A stretch of DNA of 40,183 bases from Oscillospiraceae bacterium (lineage in GTDB: Bacteria > Bacillota > Clostridia > Oscillospirales > Ruminococcaceae): assembly GCA_017848115.1 (NCBI GenBank), contig JAGAKZ010000003.1:1-40183 (forward strand), in the 5' to 3' direction. Numbering within the stretch: position 1 is the stretch's first letter; every line of letters begins with the position of its first letter. The translations under genes were made by a program, and so were the position numbers. Below are positions 1-7,133 of the stretch, in pieces. The notes beneath the pieces were generated by a model, which saw nothing but the letters and a program-made list of their open reading frames with translations, was not told the DNA's origin and ran no database searches.

Positions 1-9
1 CCATTGGAC

Positions 10-66
10 GCCTCCTGTGATTTTTACTTTGGCTTGCGACACCATTGTTATTATATCACAGGAGGC
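10..66. repeat. 12-bp perfect inverted repeat near the window start
   Basis: The arm at 10-21 (GCCTCCTGTGAT) is exactly complementary to the arm at 55-66, with 33 nt between them. It lies just upstream of an IS200/IS605-like hairpin, so both may belong to the end of a transposon or its guide-RNA region whose body is left of the window. No coding sequence is convincing here; an open frame over 17-217 shows no recognisable protein features. Confidence 0.5.
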
Positions 67-100
67 TTTTTATGTCTTGACACCCGACACGTCTTTTTCC

Positions 101-128
101 AATCTCCCCAGCATAGCTGGGGGTTTAA
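101..128 (+). mobile_element. IS200/IS605-type end hairpin (remnant or right end)
   Basis: A short hairpin has arms CCCCAGC (106-112) and GCTGGGG (116-122) around a 3-nt loop and is followed by T/A-rich sequence. GC-rich imperfect hairpins of this form (CTCCCC...GGGGG) are typical of the right end of IS200/IS605 elements carrying tnpB. A similar hairpin lies at 34891-34914 and a tnpB start at 40003. No transposase is visible beside it, so it is either the end of an element left of the window or a solo end. Confidence 0.45.
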
Positions 129-263
129 TAGATTCAATTATCAGAAAACATAATGATGATATATCAATTTTCCCAAACAAACTCTGGGATGAAGAAAGAA
201 TATTGAATTTACTTTAATTTTGATTTTCCGCACCGAACATGAACATATGCAATATCACAATTT

Positions 264-316
264 AAAATCGGACAGGAGTCTAACTGTTAATGATTAGCAA
301 CCTGCCCGATTTTTTA
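264..316. terminator. bidirectional hairpin terminator
   Basis: The arms at 265-276 and 301-312 (AAATCGGACAGG / CCTGCCCGATTT, one G-T pair) enclose a 24-nt loop. A T-run follows on the plus strand, and a shorter one on the minus strand just past the stop of the 4Fe-4S gene that ends at 341. It probably terminates that gene. Confidence 0.7.
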
Positions 317-340
317 TTATTTAGTTTTATATGTCAGGTC

Positions 341-1033
341 TTATAGCTCTAATATCCTCCCATCCGTAGAAATCGTAACCACACGCCACGGAATAAATTT
401 CTGGCTTGCCTGCAATGCACGTTTTACAGCATTTTCGATGCCTCCGCAACAAGGCACTTCCATTCTTACAACAGTCACACTCTTTATATTATTCCCTGAA
501 ATAATCTCTGTAAGCTTCACCGCATAGTCCCCTTCATCAAGTTTAGGACAACCTATAAGTGTAATATGGTTGCGTATAAACTCATTATGAAAATTTCCAT
601 ATGCAAAAGCTGTACAATCTGCCGCCACAAGAAGATTTGCATTTTCAAAATAAGGTGCATTTACCGGAACAAGCTTTATCTGAACAGGCCACTGCCCAAG
701 CTGACTTACAGCAGGTGCGACATCGGTCACTGTTTCACGGTTTATCATCTTCGACTGCGTTCCGGGGCAACCGCAAGGAAGGACATTTCCTGCTTTCTTC
801 TGTTTTTCTGCCAGCACAGCCGCTTCATCATATGCAGGAGCTTCACGTTCTTCAAAAGTTATTGCGCCGGTAGGACAGGCCGGTAAACAGTCACCAAGAC
901 CGTCACAATAATTTTCACGGGTAAGCTTTGCCTTTCCGTTTATCATTTCTATTGCACCTTCATGGCAAGCCTTTGCACAAAGACCACATCCGTTGCATTT
1001 TTCCTCATCTATTTTTATGATTTTTCTTATCAT
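341..1033 (-). CDS. 4Fe-4S ferredoxin-type protein
   Basis: The N-terminal 60 residues hold two ferredoxin cysteine clusters: CNGCGLCAKACHEGA, and a second one of less usual spacing, CDGLGDCLPACPTGA. They should bind two [4Fe-4S] centres. The rest (about 170 residues) is an alpha/beta region with further Cys motifs (CGCPG and VPCCGG) that could bind another cofactor. The protein is cytoplasmic with no signal peptide. Start: an in-frame GTG at 1036 precedes ATG at 1033; GGAGG at 1042-1046 is 8 nt from the ATG, so I prefer the ATG (230 aa). It is divergent from a Crp/Fnr regulator, a pairing seen in anaerobic Firmicutes that suggests redox or nitrosative-stress sensing. The exact reaction is unknown. 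Confidence 0.8.
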   Translation of the reverse strand: MIRKIIKIDEEKCNGCGLCAKACHEGAIEMINGKAKLTRENYCDGLGDCLPACPTGAITFEEREAPAYDEAAVLAEKQKKAGNVLPCGCPGTQSKMINRETVTDVAPAVSQLGQWPVQIKLVPVNAPYFENANLLVAADCTAFAYGNFHNEFIRNHITLIGCPKLDEGDYAVKLTEIISGNNIKSVTVVRMEVPCCGGIENAVKRALQASQKFIPWRVVTISTDGRILEL

Positions 1034-1069
1034 CACACATTCCTCCGGTTATTATTCAAAATTATCTGA

Positions 1070-1128
1070 TTGATTTTATGATATAATTATAATATAATAA
1101 CTGTTAACCGGTCGGTTGTATTTACAAC
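1070..1128 (+). promoter_or_regulatory. promoter and overlapping dyads upstream of the Crp/Fnr gene
   Basis: A -35 TTGATT (1070-1075), 17-bp spacer and -10 TATAAT (1093-1098) predict a start near 1105. Just downstream are two overlapping inverted repeats: AACCG-GT-CGGTT (1106-1117) and GTTGTA-TT-TACAAC (1115-1128). Their position at +1 to +24 suits repression, most likely by the Crp/Fnr protein itself. They could also affect the divergent 4Fe-4S gene. Confidence 0.6.
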
Positions 1129-1143
1129 AGAAATGAGGAAAAT

Positions 1144-1803
1144 ATGAAAAAATATATTCAGATACTTAAAAAAACCCAGCTTTTTTCAGAAATAAGCGAA
1201 GAAGAAATAACTGCAATGCTTCCCTGTCTGCGTGCAGAACTTAAAACATACAAAAAAGGCGAATTTATCCTGATGCAAGGCGAATCTCTAGACAAGATCC
1301 TGGTGCTTGCAGAAGGCAAACTTCACATTCAGTGTGATGACTACTGGGGCAACCGCAGTATTATAAATATGATACTCCCGGGAGAAATGTTCGGTGAAGC
1401 ATATGCCACTCCCCAAAGCGGAACGCTGACAAATGACGTACTTGCCACCGAAGATTCCGCTGTTATTTTCTTTGACGTAAAACAAATACTGACAGTCTGT
1501 TCCTCTGCATGCAGATTTCACACAACAGTGATCCGCAACTTATTTTTTGCAATTTCCGAAAAGAACAGAAAACTTGTCAAAAAAATAATGTTTATTTCAA
1601 AACGCACCACAAAAGAAAAATTAATAGCATATCTCTCCGAAGAAGCAAGACAACACAAAAACAATACCTTTTCCATTCCGTTTAACCGCCAGCAACTTGC
1701 AGATTTTCTGTCCGTCGATCGCAGCGCCATGTCAAATGAACTCTGCAAAATGCGTGACGAAGGTATGATCGAATTTGAGAAAAATCGGTTTACATTGTTG
1801 TAG
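1144..1803 (+). CDS. Crp/Fnr family transcriptional regulator
   Basis: This 219-aa protein has the full family layout: an N-terminal cyclic-nucleotide-binding-like beta-barrel (about residues 20-120, with GEMFGEAYATP in the phosphate-binding-cassette position), a dimerisation helix, and a C-terminal winged helix (about 150-219; recognition helix near RQQLADFLSVDRSAMSNEL). It has no N-terminal four-Cys cluster of the E. coli FNR kind, so an Fe-S cluster would need other cysteines, and the ligand is unknown. The divergent 4Fe-4S protein is the obvious target. GAGG at 1135-1138 serves the ATG at 1144. Confidence 0.88.
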   Translation: MKKYIQILKKTQLFSEISEEEITAMLPCLRAELKTYKKGEFILMQGESLDKILVLAEGKLHIQCDDYWGNRSIINMILPGEMFGEAYATPQSGTLTNDVLATEDSAVIFFDVKQILTVCSSACRFHTTVIRNLFFAISEKNRKLVKKIMFISKRTTKEKLIAYLSEEARQHKNNTFSIPFNRQQLADFLSVDRSAMSNELCKMRDEGMIEFEKNRFTLL

Positions 1804-1810
1804 TTTCACA

Positions 1811-1915
1811 CTATATCCATAATTGATACACCATTTTTGTATATCCCCACAAAAAACAAGAATACTATTGACATATCCATGATGGATATGCTACACTATA
1901 TCTATCATGGATATA
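1811..1915 (+). promoter_or_regulatory. PadR promoter with repeated dyad operators
   Basis: TTGACA (1868-1873) and TACACT (1892-1897, 18-bp spacer) form the promoter. A perfect 9-1-9 palindrome centred at 1881 (CATATCCAT-G-ATGGATATG) lies between -35 and -10. A second copy centred at 1906 has one mismatch and sits over the start site. A weaker related copy is centred at 1821. PadR proteins are normally autorepressors, and this arrangement fits. Confidence 0.72.
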
Positions 1916-1952
1916 CCAATATAACAAAACCGCAACGCAAGGAGTGATATAC

Positions 1953-2282
1953 TTGGCAAAAACAAGCCCTTATGAATCCGGCGAGCTGACCGACAGTATA
2001 TTCCTTATACTGCTGACCATGCTAAGTCCAGTTCACGGATACGGTATCATGCAGAAACTTTCCGAGCTGACTGACGGAAAAGTGGTTATCGGACCTGCAA
2101 CTATGTATACTACACTTAAAAAAATGAAAAATGCCGGCTGGATATCAGAACAAAAAAGCGAAGATAAGATTCTCTACACCATAACTAAGCAAGGTTCAGA
2201 TATTCTTAATAATGATTACAAACGCCGTAAGTACACAATGGAACTTGCAGATAAAATGTTAGGAGGAAACGACAATGGCTAA
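1953..2282 (+). CDS. PadR family transcriptional regulator
   Basis: A 109-aa winged-helix protein of the short PadR type: DSIFLILLTMLSPVHGYGIM at the N-terminus, then the TMYTTLKKMKNAGWI recognition-helix and wing region, and a C-terminal dimerisation helix. An in-frame GTG at 1944 lies inside the ribosome site AAGGAG (1939-1944), so TTG at 1953, 8 nt downstream, is the better start. It overlaps the next gene by 8 nt, so the two are co-translated. PadR regulators with a DUF2812 partner commonly respond to membrane or drug stress; the ligand here is unknown. Confidence 0.88.
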   Translation: MAKTSPYESGELTDSIFLILLTMLSPVHGYGIMQKLSELTDGKVVIGPATMYTTLKKMKNAGWISEQKSEDKILYTITKQGSDILNNDYKRRKYTMELADKMLGGNDNG

Positions 2283-2784
2283 ATATAAATACAAACTCGG
2301 ACACGGTCTTGCAATAAATCCCGAAAAAGACATGGAGATGTTTAGCAGTATGAGCGAAAAAGGCTGGCATCTTACAGATCAGGGCGGTCTTATGTACCGT
2401 TTTGAGCAAGGAGAACCACAAAAATATATATACACCCTGAATACAGACGACGATATATCGGAAGATATGTACATCACCTATGAAAAATGCGGTTGGACAC
2501 CTGTTATAAAAGAAAAAGGAATGCATATCTTTCGTGCTAAGCCCGGTACTCCGGACATTTTCAGCGACACCGAATCCGAACTTGAACTTCTTGTAAAAGA
2601 ACGTCACAAATTTGGTATATATGCACTTGTAGCAGGAATAATACTTGCTGTTGTATTTGTACTTTCCCGATTGTTTGAAAGTTTCTGGTGGTCGATACCG
2701 CTTGTAATATGCTGGTGCCAGTTTGTTCTGGGATTTTTCCCTTTTGTCGGGCTGTGCAGACAGATCAAGAAAAAGAAAGCATAA
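2275..2784 (+). CDS. DUF2812 domain membrane protein
   Basis: A 169-aa protein. Residues 1-110 match the DUF2812 pattern (KEKGWHL-like motif at about 27-33, MYITYEKCGWTPV near 62-74). They are followed by two hydrophobic segments (about 117-136 and 141-160) and a basic end (KKKK). DUF2812 proteins are typically encoded directly after a PadR regulator, as here; a role as membrane-bound partner or anti-regulator has been suggested for the family but is not shown. Its ATG is inside the padR 3' end, with AGGAGG at 2261-2266 as ribosome site. Confidence 0.85.
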   Translation: MAKYKYKLGHGLAINPEKDMEMFSSMSEKGWHLTDQGGLMYRFEQGEPQKYIYTLNTDDDISEDMYITYEKCGWTPVIKEKGMHIFRAKPGTPDIFSDTESELELLVKERHKFGIYALVAGIILAVVFVLSRLFESFWWSIPLVICWCQFVLGFFPFVGLCRQIKKKKA

Positions 2785-2792
2785 AAAAATAA

Positions 2793-2838
2793 GGAGAATA
2801 CCGCCTCAGATAAATCTGAGATGATATTCTCCATTTTT
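2793..2838. terminator. bidirectional terminator between convergent units
   Basis: A nested hairpin has outer arms GGAGAATA (2793-2800) / TATTCTCC (2825-2832) and inner arms CTCAGA / TCTGAG (2805-2820). T-runs follow on both strands. It ends the PadR-DUF2812 unit and the large biosynthetic operon arriving from the right. Confidence 0.85.
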
Positions 2839-2847
2839 GTAATCAGA

Positions 2848-3015
2848 TTATTTCTTCTTACCTGCTGTTACATTAGGTACAATTCCAAATGCCAGTGCCA
2901 TTGCAAAGTAAAATATACTGCCTTTTACATCACCTTTTGACACTATCATTACTATACCAACAGCAAGCCATATCAATGCAATAATTATTGACATGATTAT
3001 TTTTTTCTTTGTCAT
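2848..3015 (-). CDS. small two-helix membrane peptide (55 aa), last gene of the biosynthetic operon
   Basis: A short frame opens at ATG 3015 with a GGAG ribosome site (3025-3028) 9 nt upstream. It encodes a basic N-terminus (MTKKK), a hydrophobic helix (about residues 6-25), a short polar turn (SKGDVKGS), a second hydrophobic stretch (about 33-48) and a Lys-rich end. It starts 32 nt after the thioesterase stop and ends just before the terminator, so it is probably co-transcribed with the cluster. No family recognised; a role in export, membrane placement or self-protection is speculation. Confidence 0.6.
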   Translation of the reverse strand: MTKKKIIMSIIIALIWLAVGIVMIVSKGDVKGSIFYFAMALAFGIVPNVTAGKKK

Positions 3016-3046
3016 AACTCACATCTCCGTTTATAAAATTTAACTT

Positions 3047-3742
3047 TTATAAAAGTTTTCCGGAAATCAGCTCACAGACGGCTTCTTTATTATCATTATA
3101 ATAAAAATGTCCGCCCGCAAAAGAATGAATATCACAGTTTTTCTGAGCAAAACGTTTCCAACCGTCTACGCCTGCCCCACTTAAAAGCTCATCTTCAGTT
3201 CCGTACAAAACACTTATATCACACGGAAACTTAAAAGTTTCTGGTGTCGGTCTGTACTTTTCGACCATACGTACATCTGCACCTATGATCTTTGATATCA
3301 TATTGAGCATTTCCTTATTTTCAAGTATCATATCAGGCAGTAATTTGTTTTTTATAAAAACATCTACTACATCACTGTCTGATATATCATCTTCTTCTGA
3401 AAATAATCCCGGTGCTTCATCGGGCGCACATCTTCCCGAAAGAAATACGTGCTTTGGTGCCGGCAAACCGTCCTTAACTGCAAGTCTTACAAACTCAAAG
3501 GCAAGCAGTGTACCCATGCTGTGACCAAATACCGCATAATCACCGTTTTCTATATGCTCACGATTTCGTCTGAGCAAATCTGTCGCACATTCTGTTATAT
3601 CATCAAAACAAGCTTCGGCTGTACGTGATCCTCTGCCGGCAGGCTCTGCAGGAATAAGTTCTATCCCGTTTGCAAGAAACTTTTTAAAAACGCAGTAACC
3701 TCTTGCCGAACCTCCTGCATGAGGTAAGATCAGAAGTTTCAT
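3047..3742 (-). CDS. type II thioesterase (alpha/beta hydrolase)
   Basis: 231 aa, the usual length of the GrsT/RifR-type external thioesterases that remove wrongly loaded or stalled acyl groups from carrier proteins. It has the family start (LLILPHAGGSARGY), the nucleophile elbow GHSMG, an acid in the DISVLYGTEDELLS segment and a catalytic His in FAGGHFYYN. The frame extends upstream to 3763, but the ATG at 3742 lies 5 nt after AGGAGG (3748-3753) and matches family N-termini; it directly follows the ACP stop. The neighbouring ACP and adenylating enzyme suggest it edits or releases the product of this cluster. Confidence 0.88.
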   Translation of the reverse strand: MKLLILPHAGGSARGYCVFKKFLANGIELIPAEPAGRGSRTAEACFDDITECATDLLRRNREHIENGDYAVFGHSMGTLLAFEFVRLAVKDGLPAPKHVFLSGRCAPDEAPGLFSEEDDISDSDVVDVFIKNKLLPDMILENKEMLNMISKIIGADVRMVEKYRPTPETFKFPCDISVLYGTEDELLSGAGVDGWKRFAQKNCDIHSFAGGHFYYNDNKEAVCELISGKLL

Positions 3743-3743
3743 C

Positions 3744-3995
3744 TTAGTCCTCCTGCGGTACACCTTCGTTTACGAGCAAGTCGAAAAGCTCGCCTATCTT
3801 ACTGAGTGAAGCAACAGATGAAACAGGTACGTTTCTCTTGAATGTATCTGTGATATGTGCTCTGAGTCCGAAAAGTCCGAGTGAATCAAGACAAAGGTCC
3901 TCGAAAACATCTGTATCCTTATTTATTTCTTCAATATCAAGTCCTACATAATCAGAAATGCTTTCTCTGAATATATCCCATGTTAATTCTGGCAT
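3744..3995 (-). CDS. acyl carrier protein (cluster ACP 2)
   Basis: An 83-aa carrier protein with the phosphopantetheine site LCLDSLGLFGL (Ser about residue 38) at the start of helix II and acidic flanking helices. It is clearly different from the housekeeping ACP at 16659. It lies between the AMP-dependent ligase (26 nt upstream) and the type II thioesterase (overlapping signals), so it is probably the carrier loaded by that ligase. A ribosome site (AAAGGGAG) precedes the ATG at 3995. Confidence 0.88.
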   Translation of the reverse strand: MPELTWDIFRESISDYVGLDIEEINKDTDVFEDLCLDSLGLFGLRAHITDTFKRNVPVSSVASLSKIGELFDLLVNEGVPQED

Positions 3996-4021
3996 TTTAA
4001 TAAAACTCCCTTTCGTTATTT

Positions 4022-5584
4022 TTAAACTTTTGCTTTTTCTCTGAGATATTTAAACTGTATCTTACCGATATCTTTTGGTATTTCTTCAACAACTACCACT
4101 TTATCAGGAAGTTTGTATGCAGAAAGCTTACCGTCAAAATAACGTGCTATCTCACCACGAGTCATCTTATCAACGCCTTCGGCAAGCTGAACATATGCAA
4201 CTATCTGCTGACCGATGATCTTGTGATCTTCGGCTGTTACTGCCGCTGCTGCGATCTTAGGGTGTGTAAGCAGTGCTGCTTCTACTTCTTCTGCGTGAAC
4301 AAGATTTCCGCCTCTTTTGATTATACGTTTGCTTCTTCCTGCAAAACGTACTCTGCCGTTTTCGATCTTACGTACAAGATCTCCTGTGCGGAACCATCTC
4401 TTGCCGTTTTCGTTTATTATCTTTTCTGCAGAAAGTTCAGGATTTCCAAAATAATCTGTTATTACTGCGTCAGTGAAAATGCAGAGTTCACCTACTTCAC
4501 CGTCAGCAACTTCCTTGTCACCCATTCCAAGAACTCTTACATCTGTAAACGGAAGCTTACGGAAATCACTAGGATCAGTATCATTGTCAAATGCTGAATC
4601 CCATACTACCATTGTAGCTGTTTCAGAAGAACCGATAACATTTATAACTCTGATATTAAGGTCATTTACAAATATATCAGCAACTTCACGTGGAAGAACT
4701 TCTCCTGCAAAATAGCAAACCTTTACGCTTGAAAGGTCATACTCTTCAAAACCGGGAACGGAAAGAAGAACTTTTGCAAGTGTTGCTGTAAGCTGTATTA
4801 CATTTACATGATATTTCTGAACTGTTTCAAGGAATGTAACAGGATTGAACTGTGGCTGATACATAACTGTTCCGCCCTTTACAGTATTCTGAAGTCCCAT
4901 TCCGAAACCGCCCTGATGATAAAGTGTCATACCTATCATCATAACATCATCTTCGCCAAATTCAAGATAATCGCTTATATCTTTTTCTGCCTGATAAAAT
5001 CCGTAGTAAGGAACGGATAAAACCTTTGGTGTGCCTGTACTTCCCGATGTGCATGCAAGTGACATGATATGATCGTCTTCAGGAACATAAATGTCACATT
5101 CTTCACCACAAAAGTCATTTCTGAATTTTTCAAAAGTAATAAACTCATCTGACTCAAACTTTTCCTCTGATTCCATATAGCAAACTACTTTCTGAAGAGG
5201 GAACTTTGATGGTACAAGCTCTTTGAGTGCGTTTACTATATTATTGCTTCTGTACTTTTCAGAAGCAAAGCACATCTTTATAGTAGTAGCAGGAATAAGA
5301 CGTGAAAGTTCAAGACTTCCGCTCTGTGGATCTATCGGAACAGGCTGTGCACCTATACGTATAGCTGACCAGAATACAAGATACCATTCTATGCTGTTTG
5401 GCATTACGATACCGATCTTGTCATCTTTATTTATTCCAAGTTTTTTCATACCTGAACCTATTACAGCAGTTTCTTTCATAAACTGACCGTATGTAAGCTC
5501 ATTGTCATCAATACGGAGAAGTACCTTTTCAGGTTTTTCGGATGCCATTGAAGTATAAGTATCAAAAAAAGTATTCTTATTCAT
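4022..5584 (-). CDS. AMP-dependent acyl ligase (acyl-CoA/acyl-ACP synthetase type)
   Basis: 520 aa, complete class I adenylate-forming enzyme. The P-loop is LACTSGSTGTPKV (about residues 177-188). GSSETA, the acidic WFRTGDLVRKI motif, the hinge GRSKRIIKRGG and the catalytic lysine in DIGKIQFKYL (about K508) are all present. It activates a carboxylic acid as acyl-AMP and transfers it to a thiol, here most likely an ACP just downstream. Its ATG overlaps the hydrolase stop (TAATG), so the two are translationally coupled. Substrate cannot be told from sequence; an aliphatic or aryl starter acid is possible. Confidence 0.88.
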   Translation of the reverse strand: MNKNTFFDTYTSMASEKPEKVLLRIDDNELTYGQFMKETAVIGSGMKKLGINKDDKIGIVMPNSIEWYLVFWSAIRIGAQPVPIDPQSGSLELSRLIPATTIKMCFASEKYRSNNIVNALKELVPSKFPLQKVVCYMESEEKFESDEFITFEKFRNDFCGEECDIYVPEDDHIMSLACTSGSTGTPKVLSVPYYGFYQAEKDISDYLEFGEDDVMMIGMTLYHQGGFGMGLQNTVKGGTVMYQPQFNPVTFLETVQKYHVNVIQLTATLAKVLLSVPGFEEYDLSSVKVCYFAGEVLPREVADIFVNDLNIRVINVIGSSETATMVVWDSAFDNDTDPSDFRKLPFTDVRVLGMGDKEVADGEVGELCIFTDAVITDYFGNPELSAEKIINENGKRWFRTGDLVRKIENGRVRFAGRSKRIIKRGGNLVHAEEVEAALLTHPKIAAAAVTAEDHKIIGQQIVAYVQLAEGVDKMTRGEIARYFDGKLSAYKLPDKVVVVEEIPKDIGKIQFKYLREKAKV

Positions 5585-6702
5585 TATTTCAGCCTTTCTG
5601 CAAGAAAATCTGCCGCAATATGCTTGACCCAGTGGAACTGTTCTCCTACCGGCATAGCATGCATAATGGTTTCTTCTGACGCATATGCCGGTTTTTCTTC
5701 AACAAGTATATGCTCCTTATACCCCTTTGCCCTGTCATAAAGTTTAACAGACGCATCTGTATCCATCCAGTTATCATCATCACTGTGAACCATAAGGAAG
5801 TCACATGATATATTACCTTCTTCTATGCTCTTCATACGTTCGAGATAATCATCATACTCTCCGTACTGATAAGCAGACCATTTTCCTCGTTTCATCCATA
5901 TCGGTATGTTTTCCATATCCGCAAAGTTAAGAAACAGCGGGAACAAACTTACGCAGCACTTTGTCTTTTCTCTCTTTGCAGAAGCACGGAATGCATATCC
6001 TCCGCCCATACAAAGACCATAGTTTGCCATACGTTCAGAGTCGATATCCTCTCTTGATTCAAGATAAGCTGATATTGCGTCAAATGCATCATCAAGCTGA
6101 TCTCCGATACATTTAAGGTCATAATCAAAAAGAGCCGAACCTGTACCCGGCATATCAACGTTAAGTACTGCTATTCCACGTTCGTTGAGTGCTGATGACA
6201 ACAGATCGAGTTCTTCCTTACAGCTTCCGATACCCGAATATGTTGTTACACATGGATACTTACCTGACTTTCCGTTATCGGGGAAATGAAGGTAAGCCGG
6301 TATCTTTCCGCCCTTTGTATCGATCTCAATAAATTCAACACGATTTGAACGAAGTGAAACTTCTTTTTTATAATACTTTTCAAGATTTTTATAGATTTCT
6401 CTTTTCTGCTCTATATCATCAGAATTTATCATATAGCATGCATAGTGGCAACGTGTAACCATTTTATAGTATTCTCTTGCTGAAATTATATTGCCCTTTT
6501 CCTCTGACATCTGAGCATATTTAAGATAGTGTTCTGCTTTTCTCTCCCATTCTCCAAGCCATACAACTTTGATCTGCTTTCCGCTCATAACTTTGATCTG
6601 GTCCATTTTCTGGAGAATGTACTCCATATCAAAAGAATTTGCTCCGTATAAAAGTGTTCTTGTTACAACCGGATTTAACAAATCACGAATTCGCCATTTC
6701 AT
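5584..6702 (-). CDS. FrsA/Ayg1-like (DUF1100) alpha/beta hydrolase with Cys nucleophile
   Basis: 372 aa. The N-terminal helical half (about 1-120) and the C-terminal alpha/beta-hydrolase core resemble the FrsA/DUF1100 family, which includes the fungal polyketide-shortening hydrolase Ayg1. The nucleophile elbow reads GLCMGGGYAF: Cys231 (codon at 6010-6012) replaces the usual Ser, as in dienelactone hydrolases. The likely acid is in HSDDDNWMD and the His in EQFHWVKH. It may hydrolyse, cleave or transfer an enzyme-bound acyl chain. It is coupled to the ligase gene. Start: ATG 6702 with AAAGGAAT-type site; spacing is ordinary. Confidence 0.8.
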   Translation of the reverse strand: MKWRIRDLLNPVVTRTLLYGANSFDMEYILQKMDQIKVMSGKQIKVVWLGEWERKAEHYLKYAQMSEEKGNIISAREYYKMVTRCHYACYMINSDDIEQKREIYKNLEKYYKKEVSLRSNRVEFIEIDTKGGKIPAYLHFPDNGKSGKYPCVTTYSGIGSCKEELDLLSSALNERGIAVLNVDMPGTGSALFDYDLKCIGDQLDDAFDAISAYLESREDIDSERMANYGLCMGGGYAFRASAKREKTKCCVSLFPLFLNFADMENIPIWMKRGKWSAYQYGEYDDYLERMKSIEEGNISCDFLMVHSDDDNWMDTDASVKLYDRAKGYKEHILVEEKPAYASEETIMHAMPVGEQFHWVKHIAADFLAERLK

Positions 6703-6758
6703 TATATATTTATTCCTTTCTGTTTTACACCTATATCATAATCTTTTTATTTTTTTAC

Positions 6759-7112
6759 TCATGGAGTATACTTCCATGCCCCCTGTCGGTCCATTTCTGT
6801 AAACTGCATATATATCCTGTACGGATCTACGCCTGTATACTCCTGTATATGTCCGAGCATACGATCTGCAAACATTTTTAAAAATCCGGACTTTTCCTGC
6901 TCGTCCTTAAAATCACGTATATAACGAAACTCAGCAAAAAAAACGGTATCATCTGAATTGTTCATATACATATGTTCATTTGATAACATAACCATAACAG
7001 CAGGCAGAGGCTTTTCAAGAATTTCCGACAGCAGATCTGCTGTCTTTGATAAAAAAGCTTTCCTTATCTGCTCGTCCATCTTATAGTTTGTTTTCATCTG
7101 ACAAATCGGCAT
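6759..7112 (-). CDS. MIF/phenylpyruvate tautomerase-like protein
   Basis: 117 aa, about the length of macrophage migration inhibitory factor (MIF) family members, which use an N-terminal proline as general base for keto-enol tautomerisation. The protein begins Met-Pro-Ile, so processing would expose Pro1. Further family features are KTADLLSEILEKPLPAVMV (Lys in the position of MIF Lys32) and DPYRIYMQFTEM, matching the MIF strand that carries Tyr95 (here Tyr) and Asn97 (here Gln). AAGGAG at 7121-7126 fixes the start. It lies in the same operon between ketosynthase and hydrolase, which suggests action on a beta-keto or enol intermediate. No biochemical assignment is possible. Confidence 0.72.
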   Translation of the reverse strand: MPICQMKTNYKMDEQIRKAFLSKTADLLSEILEKPLPAVMVMLSNEHMYMNNSDDTVFFAEFRYIRDFKDEQEKSGFLKMFADRMLGHIQEYTGVDPYRIYMQFTEMDRQGAWKYTP

Positions 7113-7133
7113 CAGGTATACTCCTTTTCGTAA

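Noticed and set aside
17-217. Open frame of 66 codons at the window start
   Set aside because: It runs through the inverted repeat and the IS-type hairpin, has no ribosome site and no recognisable protein pattern.
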